Assembly (NCBI GenBank): GCA_016860685.1
Contig: BOJX01000005.1
Coordinates: 1-63,665 of the forward strand
Length of the DNA: 63,665 bases
Direction of reading: 5' to 3'
Origin: Planctomycetota bacterium
Lineage (GTDB): Bacteria > Planctomycetota > Phycisphaerae > UBA1845
The notes beneath the pieces are model-generated. The model did not search any database. It worked only from the letters and a program-made list of their open reading frames with translations, and had not been told where the DNA came from. Shown here in pieces: positions 8,840 through 17,261 of the stretch. The translations under genes and the position numbers were made by a program. Each line of letters starts with the position of its first letter. Position 1 is the first letter of the stretch.

Positions 8840-10156
8840 TCAGTTGCGCCGTTCGACGATCGTGATCTGCTGATGCACAACGCGCCAGACATCCGCAGCC
8901 GGAAGCATGACCTTCACCTGGGCGATCCCGTTGCCGAACGACGGCGGATTCGCCACGGCGCCGATGAGCACGGCGTTCACCTGTGTTCTGATCTCGTCGT
9001 GCTCCGTGACGAAGTCGCGGACCAGCGTGTTTGAGTCGATGCGCAGCCCGAAGACCTGCTCGGACAGTTTGCGTTTTGCGTCCATCTCCGCCGCACGGGC
9101 GGCCTTGAGGCGACCCTGCGGCGTGTCGATCGCCGGGTCGGTGCCTTCGCCGACCGCCGAGATCGTCTCGGCGACCCACGCCGGCATCTCGAAACCGGCC
9201 GACACGACCTGCTGGATGGCCTGCGGACGGACCGTGCCCGTGCCGGTGGCCTCGAACATGTCGGTCTTGAGAGTCTTCGTCAGTTGCTCGATGTCGGTTC
9301 CGGTGACGCTGTTGCCCTTGTAGTGCCGCGTATGCAGCTCCTTGAGCTGCGTGATGACGCTCTGCACGGGGACTTCGAGCGTGACCTCGACGATCAGCTC
9401 GCCGTCGTGGAAATACGCCGGCCCCTTCTGCTTGGCGCCGACGACGATGCCCTCCGACGCGGTCGAAATCTCGTCATATTCCGTGACGAAGTCCTTGACC
9501 AGCGTGTTGCTGGTAAGGCGCAGGCCCTTGATGCGCTCCAGGAGCTTGCGGGCGGCGTCGAGGTGCGCGGCGCGCTGCGCCATCAGGCGCTCCTGGGCGG
9601 AGACGCTCTTCCAGATCGGCGGGACGTAAAGCGTCGTCGTCGCGACTTCGACCTGCGTCAGGTTCGCCTCGACGCCCGCGGGAAGCTCCGGCGGAAGGTC
9701 CGGACGCGGCGCGCCCGTGCCCGTCGCCCTGATGACGTCTGTCTTGAGCGTCTGCTGGAACTGCTCGATGTCCGTTCCCGTCACGCTGTTGCCTTTGTAG
9801 TGGCGCGTGTGCAGCTCCTTGAGCGTCGTGATGAGCTGCGCCACGGTCACCTCGGCGTCGATCTCACAGACGCCGTCGTCGTAGTACCGGGGCTGACCGA
9901 AACGCGCTCCGCGGACGAACGTATCCATCCCCGCGCGGATTTCGTCGCTCTCGGTCACGAAGTCCTTGACGAACGTCTGCGAACTGAGTTGGAAACCGTT
10001 GATCGTCTCAGCAAGCTTGCGGTAGGCGTCGGCCTCGGCCGCGCGCTTCGCCAGCAGTTTGTTCTGCGCGTCGCTGACCTGCTGCGCGACCGCGCTGCGC
10101 GTTGCCAGCGCGACAAACCCGATCGCCAGCGCCCGCACCATCCACATCCTGTTCAT
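8840..10156 (-). CDS. Exported protein with three tandem LPP20-like domains
   Basis: The protein has 438 residues from an ATG preceded by GGAG at 9 bases; an upstream in-frame ATG at 10198 lacks such a site. A Sec signal (VRALAIGFVALATRSAVA, cut before QQ) is followed by three repeats of one module: an Arg-rich helix (RAAEADAYRKLAE), a G-F/L-x-L turn, then TFVKDFVTESDEIR, TLVKDFVTEYDEIS and TLVRDFVTEHDEIR, then a beta-strand block. The first two modules end in the same linker, LKELHTRHYKGNSVTGTDIE. The module resembles the LPP20/FlgT-N family of periplasmic or outer-membrane proteins. The next gene upstream on this strand is a CsgG-like lipoprotein, a known type of neighbour. Function is unknown. 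Confidence 0.8.
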   Translation of the reverse strand: MNRMWMVRALAIGFVALATRSAVAQQVSDAQNKLLAKRAAEADAYRKLAETINGFQLSSQTFVKDFVTESDEIRAGMDTFVRGARFGQPRYYDDGVCEIDAEVTVAQLITTLKELHTRHYKGNSVTGTDIEQFQQTLKTDVIRATGTGAPRPDLPPELPAGVEANLTQVEVATTTLYVPPIWKSVSAQERLMAQRAAHLDAARKLLERIKGLRLTSNTLVKDFVTEYDEISTASEGIVVGAKQKGPAYFHDGELIVEVTLEVPVQSVITQLKELHTRHYKGNSVTGTDIEQLTKTLKTDMFEATGTGTVRPQAIQQVVSAGFEMPAWVAETISAVGEGTDPAIDTPQGRLKAARAAEMDAKRKLSEQVFGLRIDSNTLVRDFVTEHDEIRTQVNAVLIGAVANPPSFGNGIAQVKVMLPAADVWRVVHQQITIVERRN

Positions 10157-10328
10157 CTTCAATCTCCGATAAAAAGTCATTTCACCGTGAAAAACCACCG
10201 GCAGGCGTCGCCATCAAAGCTCTCGCGCGCCCTCAGCCTCCCGGTAGACGACATTCCTTATTGCCGAACGTTAGGGCGCCCCAGGTCGGCTCTGCGCCCG
10301 GCGAGCCCGATTGCCGACCGAACGACCG

Positions 10329-11372
10329 TCACGCGCCCTTGCGGATACGGGTCGCGTAGGCTTCCAGGCGCGACCTCGCGCCTGCGTACTCCGCGTTCTG
10401 CTCCCCGGTCAGCGCCTGCCGGTAGTACTTCAGCGCCTGCTCCCCGTCGCCCATCGCTTCGCAAGCCACGCCCGCGCCGTAGGCGGCCCGGTGATCGCCG
10501 GGTTTCTCCGCCAGCGCCGCCTGAAAGCTCGCCAGCGCTTCACGATAGAACCCGCCCCGGAGCATCTTCACGCCGTTGTTGCATTCCTTCGATCCGCTCG
10601 ACTTGACGTGGGCGGTGACATTAATGCGGCACGCCATCAGACCGCTGACGAACTCCCGCGCCCCCTGATCCACCAGCGACGCGATGATCCGGTCCGCCGC
10701 AGGAAGATCGCCCAGACCGCGACTGCTGCCGTAAACCGGGCTCGCCGGCGCGGTCTCATCGGTCGCCGTGTATGTGCCCGCCTTCAGATCCCAGACCCGG
10801 TTGTTCGTGTTGTCCAGCAGCTTGAACTCGGTCTGGACCGTCATCGTCCGCTGATAACCGGTGACTTCGCGCGTCTGCATGTCCGCGCCGCCACCGCCGG
10901 CCCCGTGACCGCCCCACCCGCCGATGCTTGTGATGTCCAGCGTCTGATCCTTCCGCTCCTGAACATCCACCTTGATGTTGACGTTGCTCATGATGCGACC
11001 GTCCGCCGCCTCCAGCATGCCTGGCGCACCGCCCTGCTGAGACGACATGCCCGCGGCCTTGAGGTCCGCCTCCGCCATCGTCCCCTCGGTGTCGCGGCGG
11101 TCCGTCACCGCCACCTGCGTCCCAAAGCTGTCGCGGGATTCCTGGATCAGGTTCTTCAGCACCGTCGCCGTCAGGTCCGACCACTGCGGATCCGTGTTCG
11201 GACCGACGTTCGCCGGCGCGATGTAGATCGTGTCCAGCCCCGGCGGAAGACCCTTCACCGGGTCCACCACGTAGCTGAACTCGACGCGGGCCAACTCGCT
11301 GCTACAGCCCGATCCGATCGTCACCAGCGCTAAGCCAAGTAAAGCAAAACCGCAATTCGTCATCCGTCTCAT
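10329..11372 (-). CDS. TPR lipoprotein with a CsgG/LpoB-like N-terminal domain
   Basis: The protein has 347 residues. The lipobox LVTIGSGCSS predicts a lipid-anchored envelope protein. Residues about 45-115 (DTIYIAPANVG, then SDLTATVLKNLIQES, then VAVTDRRD) resemble the nucleotide-binding-like fold of CsgG/LpoB lipoproteins. A glycine-rich loop (GGWGGHGAGGGGADM) follows. A TPR pair lies at the C-terminus (YREALASFQAALAEKPGDHRAAY and a second helix pair). The LPP20-repeat gene lies 172 bases downstream, so the two may form an outer-membrane complex. The CsgG comparison is by pattern only and would need a structure search. Confidence 0.72.
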   Translation of the reverse strand: MRRMTNCGFALLGLALVTIGSGCSSELARVEFSYVVDPVKGLPPGLDTIYIAPANVGPNTDPQWSDLTATVLKNLIQESRDSFGTQVAVTDRRDTEGTMAEADLKAAGMSSQQGGAPGMLEAADGRIMSNVNIKVDVQERKDQTLDITSIGGWGGHGAGGGGADMQTREVTGYQRTMTVQTEFKLLDNTNNRVWDLKAGTYTATDETAPASPVYGSSRGLGDLPAADRIIASLVDQGAREFVSGLMACRINVTAHVKSSGSKECNNGVKMLRGGFYREALASFQAALAEKPGDHRAAYGAGVACEAMGDGEQALKYYRQALTGEQNAEYAGARSRLEAYATRIRKGA

Positions 11373-11910
11373 GCGAAAGGCTCCTTAACCTAAAAAGAAA
11401 TGCTTTCAGCGAACGACCCGTGTCCGTGGGCGTCCGGTTCGCTGTCATTTTGTTTGCATAAAGGGCAGCCGGTCCAGCCGCATGACGGCAATTCCAACGC
11501 TAACCTCCACCACCGTCAAGCTGAACCAACCCCTGCCCACCGAAACCCCTCCGGTGGTCACCCCAGCGCATACCAGATTAGTCGGCGAAATCCGCCGACG
11601 ACGTGAGCGGTCGCGTCGGTGCGAGGGGATCGACTGAAGTCAGTTTCTTCCAGGATGGTCAGATGGGTCAGCCGGGTCAGTCAGCGAAAAGCGTGATTCC
11701 CAGCCTCACGGATGCCGCCGGACCGACTCCCTCTCAAACCCCACCGTCCGGCCGCACCCCGGACAGACCGGCACGGTCGGTCTGGAAGCAATGCCCCCCC
11801 GCTGACAGTGGAAACCGGCGTCGAAACGCCTAGGCTACCGACGGATCCAGTCCTCGACCGGGCGACGGTGCGGAAGTCCCGCCGCGCCGCCGGGGCGTCC
11901 GGAGACGACG
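11373..11910. other. Divergent intergenic region before nadC
   Basis: This is 538 bases between the divergent lipoprotein and nadC starts. I see no gene. It should hold both promoters. A GGAG ribosome-binding site at 11900-11903 serves nadC. Small GGGTCAG-like direct repeats occur around 11658-11682. Confidence 0.45.
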
Positions 11911-12798
11911 GTGGAACTCGTACTCGACAGCGCGACCCTCGCCTTGATCCGCGCCGCAAAGGCGGAAGACCTGGCTGACGCGGACCTGACGACCCTGCTG
12001 CTGGCGCAGCGGGAGGCGCCGGCGCGCTTCGAGTTGACGATGAAGCAGCCGGGCGTGTTCGCAGGGCGGGTCGTGGCCGAGGCGGTGCTGGCGGAGTACT
12101 CCCCGGCGTTGCGCATGACGTGGTCCGACCTGGGCACGGACGGGGCGTTGATTGCGTCGGTTCCGGCGGTGTTGGGCGCCATCGACGGTCCGCTGGCGGC
12201 GGCGCTGGCGGCGGAGCGGGTGCTCCTGAATTTCGTGCAGCGCCTTTCCGGCGTGGCCACGCTCACCCGCCGGTTCGTCGACGCCGTCGCCGGAACTTCG
12301 GCGAAAATCTTCGATACCCGGAAGACCACGCCCGGATGGCGCCTGATCGAGAAGCACGCCGTGCGCTGCGGTGGAGGCCGCAGCCACCGCAGCGGGTTGT
12401 ACGACGCCGTGCTGCTGAAGGACAATCACCTCGCGGGGATCGCGCCGCAGCGCCTCGCCGGCGAGGTGTTCAACATGCTCAACCGGATCGGAACCCTCCC
12501 GCACGAACCCATCTTCGTCGAGGTCGAGGCGAAATCCGTCGAAGAAGCCCGCGCCCTGTTTCGCGTCGTCGGGATTCACATCGTCCTGCTCGACAACTTT
12601 TCCGTGCATGACCTGGCGGAAGCGGTCGAACTGCGTGACAGTCTGGGCCTTAAAGGCCGCGTCGAGCTGGAGGCCTCCGGCGGCGTCACGCTCCAGAACG
12701 TCCACGCGGTGGCCGAAACCGGAGTCGAACGCATTTCGGTGGGCGCGCTGACGCACTCGGCGCCGGCCTTGGATTTGTCGCTGGAGCGCGTCGCGTAG
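11911..12798 (+). CDS. nadC: Nicotinate-nucleotide pyrophosphorylase (quinolinate phosphoribosyltransferase)
   Basis: NadC converts quinolinate and PRPP to nicotinate mononucleotide in de novo NAD synthesis. The protein has 295 residues from a GTG with GGAG 7 bases upstream. The signature FDTRKTTPGWRLIEKHAV, then RCGGGRSHRSGLYDAVLLKDNH, covers the substrate-binding Arg, Lys and His residues. EVEAKSVEEAR, LLDNFS and ELEASGGV are the later family blocks. The SGNH hydrolase gene begins 5 bases after its stop, implying co-transcription. Confidence 0.96.
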   Translation: MELVLDSATLALIRAAKAEDLADADLTTLLLAQREAPARFELTMKQPGVFAGRVVAEAVLAEYSPALRMTWSDLGTDGALIASVPAVLGAIDGPLAAALAAERVLLNFVQRLSGVATLTRRFVDAVAGTSAKIFDTRKTTPGWRLIEKHAVRCGGGRSHRSGLYDAVLLKDNHLAGIAPQRLAGEVFNMLNRIGTLPHEPIFVEVEAKSVEEARALFRVVGIHIVLLDNFSVHDLAEAVELRDSLGLKGRVELEASGGVTLQNVHAVAETGVERISVGALTHSAPALDLSLERVA

Positions 12799-12802
12799 AA
12801 TC

Positions 12803-13882
12803 ATGTGGAGCGTGCTGACCAGCGGCCGGTACGGATACCTCGCGGACTACCTCGTCTGGACGGTGCTCTTGCTGTCCGTCACCGCGAACGCCGTCTTGTT
12901 CCTCCGGTTCGCGCGGCGGAATCAGCAATCCCGGCGGAGGCTGATCGTGGGCAACCTGCTGGTGCTGGCGAGCCTGCTCAGCGCGGTCGCGTGGATCGGT
13001 GAGACTTACTTCCGCTTCATCCGCATCTCGACGGACTCCTTCGGCGTCACGCTTCCGGCGCAGCGCTGGTTCCAGCGCTACGTCGTCCTCAATTCCTGGG
13101 GCTGCCGCGACCGGGAGTGGCTTCCGACCCCGCCGGCCAACGTGCGCCGCGTCCTCGTCCTCGGCGACTCCTTCGCGTGGGGCTGGGGCGTCGAACGCGT
13201 TGAGGACCGCGTCGGCGAGCGCCTCGCCGTCGGGCTGCGGCAAGTCTGGCGCGCACCCGTCGAGTGCATGACGCTCGCCCAGCCCGGTTGGGACACCGGA
13301 GATCAACTCGAGCCGCTTCGCGCCGCGCTGGACGCCTTCCGCGTGGACGAGGTGATCCTGATCCACGTTCCGAACGACATCGAGCGCCTGCTGCCGGTCC
13401 GCCGCGACTTCGACCCGAAGCGCCCTCCGCGATGCACGTGGTTCAACACGGACGCGTCGGCGTTCTTCGAACACCTCTACTACCACGTCTATCTGCCGCG
13501 CGTGCCGACCGTCAGCGGCTTTCATGACTGGCTGGCCGACGGGTACGCCGATCCCGGGACGTGGACCGCGCAGCAGGAACGTCTGCGGGCGCTGGTCGAG
13601 ACCTGTCGGGCGAAGCAGATCCCCTTCCGCGTCGCGCTGTTCCCCTTTCTGCGCACCGGCGGAAGGCGCTTCGACGGGGAGCGGATCGCGAGGATACACG
13701 CGGCGTTCTTCGAGTCGATCGGCGTACCCGTCGTCGATCTACGCCCAGCCTTGGGCACGCGGCCCGCAGGAGAGCTGATCGTCAGCACCCGGGATGCGCA
13801 CCCGAACGCCGAAGCGCACGCGATTGCGGCGGACGCCCTCCTCGACGCCTTCTACGCACGCCCCGCGACGGGCGATCCCTAA
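12803..13882 (+). CDS. Membrane-anchored SGNH/GDSL-type hydrolase
   Basis: The protein has 359 residues. Two N-terminal membrane helices (about residues 14-35 and 46-68) are followed by a soluble domain. Block I is VLVLGDSFAWGWGV with the nucleophile Ser, and the C-terminal catalytic pair is DAHPNAEAH (Asp-x-x-His). These are the marks of SGNH hydrolases, often carbohydrate esterases or acyltransferase partners. It is tightly linked to nadC, but no shared pathway is evident. Its TAA stop lies inside repeat copy B. The substrate is unknown. Confidence 0.85.
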   Translation: MWSVLTSGRYGYLADYLVWTVLLLSVTANAVLFLRFARRNQQSRRRLIVGNLLVLASLLSAVAWIGETYFRFIRISTDSFGVTLPAQRWFQRYVVLNSWGCRDREWLPTPPANVRRVLVLGDSFAWGWGVERVEDRVGERLAVGLRQVWRAPVECMTLAQPGWDTGDQLEPLRAALDAFRVDEVILIHVPNDIERLLPVRRDFDPKRPPRCTWFNTDASAFFEHLYYHVYLPRVPTVSGFHDWLADGYADPGTWTAQQERLRALVETCRAKQIPFRVALFPFLRTGGRRFDGERIARIHAAFFESIGVPVVDLRPALGTRPAGELIVSTRDAHPNAEAHAIAADALLDAFYARPATGDP

Positions 13883-13945
13883 CCGAATTGCGCCCGCCTG
13901 CCCTTTACGTCGCGCAACGATGTCAAGGGTCAGAAAGCGTTCTTC
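13878..13945. repeat. Dispersed repeat, copy B (overlaps the SGNH gene stop)
   Basis: It reads CTAACCGAATTGCGCCCGCC, then a diverged middle, then GTCAAGGGTCAGAAAGCGTT, matching copy A block by block. The first bases supply the TAA stop of the SGNH hydrolase gene, suggesting insertion at, or use as, the gene end. Confidence 0.55.
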
Positions 13946-13954
13946 CTCCCTGCT

Positions 13955-14022
13955 CCCTGACCGAGCCGCGTCCGCTGTCCGTGACGTTGCGACGCCACAT
14001 CAAGGGTCAAGAGGCGCTCTTG
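13955..14022. repeat. Dispersed repeat, copy C (tandem with copy B)
   Basis: It begins CCCTGACCGAGCCGCGTCCG and continues with GTGACGTTGCGACGCC and CATCAAGGGTCAAGAGGCG. It starts about 77 bases after copy B in the same orientation, so B and C form a direct tandem pair. Confidence 0.55.
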
Positions 14023-14138
14023 ATCCGCACCATCCCGCCGGCTTCGCGTCATTCGCTCCCACCCGTACAATGCAGCCCGTCGAAAGCCGGAACGCGGGTG
14101 AGCCGCTCGGCGGACCGGGTACGGATCGGAACACGACG

Positions 14139-15038
14139 ATGGCGACGGTACGAGTCCTCGTAGTGCGAGCGCCGGGGACGAACTGCGACGAGGAGACGAT
14201 GCACGGCTGGCGCCTCGCGGGGGCGTCGCCGCAGTTGCTTCACATCGAGCGCTGGATCGAGCGCCCCGCGCTGCTCCGCGAGTTCGACGTGCTTACGCTT
14301 CCGGGAGGGTTCAGCTACGGCGACGACATCGCCGCGGGCAAGGTCTTCGCCGCGGGGCTGACGGGGGCGATTCTTGACGAAATCCGCGCTCTCGTCGAAC
14401 GCGGCGGCGGCGTGCTGGGCATCTGCAACGGGCTTCAGGTGCTGGTTAAAGCCGGTCTTCTTCCGGGCGGGACGATCGCTCCGGACCGCGTGACCGTCAC
14501 GTACAACGCCTCCGGGCGGTTTGAAGCGCGGTGGGTGCGCATGAAGGTCTGCCGGACCGACTGCCCCTTCCTCCTGGACACGACGTTCACGGAAATGCCC
14601 GTCGAGCACGGCGAAGGGCGTGTCGTCGCCCGGGACGAAACGACGCTCGCCGCGCTCGAAACCGGGGGACACGTCGCCCTGCGCTACGTCGATGCCGAGG
14701 ACCGCCCCGACGACGGCAAAGGACGCGACGCCGACAACGAAAGGCCCGGCTCCGACGGTAAGAGGAGCGCCGCGCACGACAAGCGGCCCGACTCGGACGG
14801 AAAAACGCCCGCCGCCGAACGCAACCTTCGGACCGTCGCGTACCCGGCCAACCCCAACGGAAGCGACGCCGCCATCGCCGGACTGTGCGACCCGACCGGC
14901 CGAATCCTCGGCCTCATGCCCCACCCCGACCGCCACCTCGACCCGACGAACCACCCCCTCTGGACCCGTCGTCCCCCGGTGGACCTCCCCGACGGCCTGC
15001 GCTTCTTCAAGAGCGCCGTGACGTTCTGGAAGGCGTAG
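14139..15038 (+). CDS. purQ: Phosphoribosylformylglycinamidine synthase, glutamine amidotransferase subunit
   Basis: PurQ releases ammonia from glutamine for PurL in purine synthesis. The protein has 299 residues; the ATG was chosen because MATVRVLVVRAPGTNCDEET is the family N-terminus, although the frame is open further upstream. Catalytic Cys96 is in GICNGLQVL. The C-terminal pair is PHPDRHLDP, with His262 and Asp264 where most PurQ have Glu. Between the core and AYPANPNGS lies a hydrophilic insert (residues about 186-229) of three imperfect 14-residue units containing RPxSDGK. It is longer than the small Bacillus-type enzyme. No purL is in the window. Confidence 0.92.
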   Translation: MATVRVLVVRAPGTNCDEETMHGWRLAGASPQLLHIERWIERPALLREFDVLTLPGGFSYGDDIAAGKVFAAGLTGAILDEIRALVERGGGVLGICNGLQVLVKAGLLPGGTIAPDRVTVTYNASGRFEARWVRMKVCRTDCPFLLDTTFTEMPVEHGEGRVVARDETTLAALETGGHVALRYVDAEDRPDDGKGRDADNERPGSDGKRSAAHDKRPDSDGKTPAAERNLRTVAYPANPNGSDAAIAGLCDPTGRILGLMPHPDRHLDPTNHPLWTRRPPVDLPDGLRFFKSAVTFWKA

Positions 15039-15090
15039 AACAAGCAAGGCGAAGCCGCTCCACGCCCGCCTGCCCCTGACATCGAACAAG

Positions 15091-15119
15091 GACCGTAGGG
15101 CGGGCTACGCCCGCCGGTC
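15091..15119 (+). terminator. Strong GC hairpin downstream of purQ
   Basis: A perfect stem GGCGGGC-tac-GCCCGCC (15099-15115) is extended by GACC/GGTC outer arms. It lies about 55 bases after the purQ stop. Only TTCTC follows, so it is a weak intrinsic terminator or a repeat-borne hairpin. Confidence 0.45.
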
Positions 15120-15339
15120 TTCTCACGGAGAATCGTAGGACGGACTCCGTGCGCGGGTTTTTCACGGAAGGATCCTCTTATTTTGACCCGCGAAACGCCC
15201 GTGATCCGTGAAACTCATGCCGGTCCGAAACAGGTGCGCACCGCCGTCCCAGTCCTCTCGCGGAGATCGACAGCGCGCCGAAGACGCAAGGGAGGCACTG
15301 CGTCGCCGAACGCTGCACGATCCTGACCCCGATTCACGA

Positions 15340-15363
15340 TCCCCGACCTACGTAGGGCGGGGA
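15340..15363. repeat. 24-base near-perfect palindrome
   Basis: Two 12-base halves (TCCCCGACCTAC and GTAGGGCGGGGA) pair at 11 of 12 positions around CTACGTAG. It lies between purQ and the photolyase fragment. It could be a recombination scar, a hairpin or a binding site. Confidence 0.4.
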
Positions 15364-15441
15364 TGGGGGATGGGAGATCGTGAATCGTTGATCGTGCGAA
15401 ATTCAGTGTGCGGCTTCCGGGGACGAAGTGTGAGTTGCCGT

Positions 15442-15558
15442 GGGTTCGCCCCGTCTCAGCCACGCTTGCCGAAACGCGGTAAAGACCTGAAACGGACGCC
15501 CTTGCTCATTCAAGACCCTTCCCGGTTGAACAAGCAGGGATCCCGGAAGGGTTTCAAC
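15442..15558 (-). pseudogene. Fragment of a second photolyase gene
   Basis: A 39-codon minus-strand stretch reads VETLPGSLLVQPGRV, then LNEQGRPFQVFTA, then FRQAWLRRGEP. I align it to the intact photolyase next door (16644-16760) with 28 of 39 identities. Flanking codons do not match, and no FAD-binding domain follows. It is therefore a relic of a duplicated or transferred photolyase, lying just beyond the 3' end of the complete gene. The open frame around it (15403-15624) is probably not expressed as a protein. Confidence 0.7.
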
Positions 15559-15671
15559 CGGCACGGCCCCCGACCGCAGCCGTTCTTGACGCGGTTGGCG
15601 CGGCGGACGGCGGAAGCGGGACACGCGAGGCGTCGGTCACCCCGCGCCGACCCGGGGCGATGCTCGGTTGT

Positions 15672-17126
15672 TCACGCGCCGCGCCGTCCTCCACGAAGGC
15701 CGTGCAGCGCGGCGAGAGCGCGTTGCCGGGCTTCCGCGTGGTTGACGATCGGATTCGGATAGTCGCGGCCCAGGCGGATTCCCGCCGCGCGTAGCTCCGT
15801 CGGCGACGCCTCCCACGGAGCATGAATATGCGGATCGTGAAAGCTCGCCAGCTCAGGAACCCAGCGCCGGACGTAATTGCCTTGCGGATCGAACCGGCGC
15901 CCCTGGAGCACCGGATTGAAGATGCGGAAGTACGGCGCGGCGTCCGCCCCGCATCCGGCCACCCACTGCCACCCGAGCGTGTTATTCGCCAGGTCGGCGT
16001 CCACCAGCGTATCCCAGAACCACGCCGCGCCGCAGCGCCAGTCGATGAGCAGGTGCTTCACCAGAAAGGACGCCACGATCATCCGGACGCGGTTGTGCAT
16101 CCATCCCGTGCTCCACAGTTCCCGCATGCCCGCATCGACGATCGGGTAGCCCGTCCGGCCTCGTCGCCACGCCTCAAGCGCCTCGGGGTTCTCGTCCCAG
16201 GGGAAATCCAGATACTGCGCCTTGAGCGGCTCGTTGGTTGTTTGCGGAAAGTGGTGCAGCAGATAGTGAGCAAACTCGCGCCAACCGAGTTCGCGCAGAT
16301 AAGCGTCCGCGGCTGACGACGCCTCCGGCCGGAGGCCGCCCGCCTGGCGCGCACGAACCTCGTGCCAGATCCGCCGCGCGCTAAGCTCCCCGAAATGCAA
16401 ATGAGGCGACAACCGCGACGTCCCGGCGTGGTCGGGGTGATCGCGCTGTGCGGCGTAGTCCTCAAGCGAAGATTTCAGGAAATCGCGCAGGCGTTGCTTC
16501 GCTCCGCGCTCGCCCGGGTTCCACGCCGCCCGCAGACCGCCCGCCCAATCGACGCGCGGCTCAAGACCGAGCGATTCGATCGGCAGCGATTCCAGCCGGC
16601 ACGTCGGCGCCGGTATCCGCCGCGGCGCCGGAACGGGTTCAGCCGGTTCGTCAAGCCTCAGACACGCGCGCCAGTACGCCGTAAAAACCTGGAACGGACG
16701 CCCTTGCTCATTCAAGACCCTTTCCGGTTCGTAGCATAGAGACCCCGGGTGGGTTTCCACCCGCACGCCGTCCGCCCGCAGCGCGGACTCGATCCCGCGA
16801 TCGCGCTCCCGCACAGCCGGCTCATACCGGCGGCTCCAATGCACGGCGACCGCGCCCGTTTCGCGGATGAGCGCGCGAAGCGCCGTCAGGCCGGGCCCGC
16901 GCCGGATCACCAGTCTCGAACCCCGTCGCTCCAGCGCATCTGCCAGCGCGGCAAGGGACCGATGCAGCCACCAGCGCGACGCCGCACCCACCGGCCAGTC
17001 GCCTTCCTCCTGGGGCGACCAGATGAACACCGGGACGACCGTCCCCCCGCCTCGAACCGCCGTCGCCAGCGCGGGATGGTCCTCGATCCGCAAATCGCTG
17101 CGAAACCAGACAAGGGTTGTTGGCAT
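15672..17126 (-). CDS. phrB: Deoxyribodipyrimidine photolyase (class I photolyase/cryptochrome family)
   Basis: This flavoenzyme uses blue light to split cyclobutane pyrimidine dimers. The N-terminal Rossmann antenna domain begins TTLVWFRSDLRIEDHPAL. The C-terminal FAD domain shows TSRLSPHLHFGELS, LGWREFAHYLLHHFP, TGYPIVDAGMRELWSTGWMHNRVRM, WFWDTLVDADLANNTLGWQWVAG and YFRIFNP, so flavin- and DNA-contact residues are present. The ATG at 17126 gives the standard N-terminus; an ATG at 17135 is a close alternative. Length is about 484 residues, normal. It belongs to the minus-strand island controlled, by inference, by the CarH-like regulator at 24228. folE in the same island makes pterin precursor of the folate antenna. 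Confidence 0.95.
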   Translation of the reverse strand: MPTTLVWFRSDLRIEDHPALATAVRGGGTVVPVFIWSPQEEGDWPVGAASRWWLHRSLAALADALERRGSRLVIRRGPGLTALRALIRETGAVAVHWSRRYEPAVRERDRGIESALRADGVRVETHPGSLCYEPERVLNEQGRPFQVFTAYWRACLRLDEPAEPVPAPRRIPAPTCRLESLPIESLGLEPRVDWAGGLRAAWNPGERGAKQRLRDFLKSSLEDYAAQRDHPDHAGTSRLSPHLHFGELSARRIWHEVRARQAGGLRPEASSAADAYLRELGWREFAHYLLHHFPQTTNEPLKAQYLDFPWDENPEALEAWRRGRTGYPIVDAGMRELWSTGWMHNRVRMIVASFLVKHLLIDWRCGAAWFWDTLVDADLANNTLGWQWVAGCGADAAPYFRIFNPVLQGRRFDPQGNYVRRWVPELASFHDPHIHAPWEASPTELRAAGIRLGRDYPNPIVNHAEARQRALAALHGLRGGRRGA

Positions 17127-17261
17127 TCGTCTCATCGGGTTCGATCTTGCCGTCAATCCGGGGGCGATTAACCCACCGCGCAGGTCGATCTCCCGCCGGC
17201 CGGGAGTTCAGAACGGTTGGTGCGGTTGAGTCCGGGCATGACAGCTTCGGGTGACGTTGTT

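Larger units (their letters stand above)
15039..15441. other. Non-coding region with hairpins after purQ
   Basis: Apart from a short diverged piece of the dispersed repeat (about 15062-15093), this stretch contains the two hairpins listed separately and no gene that I can support. Sequence further right, up to 15671, contains the photolyase fragment. Confidence 0.45.

Noticed and set aside
15509-15587. Attachment site or transposon end near the photolyase fragment
   Set aside because: Short arms CCCTTCC/GGAAGGG and CCGGTTGAA/TTCAACCGG interleave, but there is no transposase or integrase and no target duplication.
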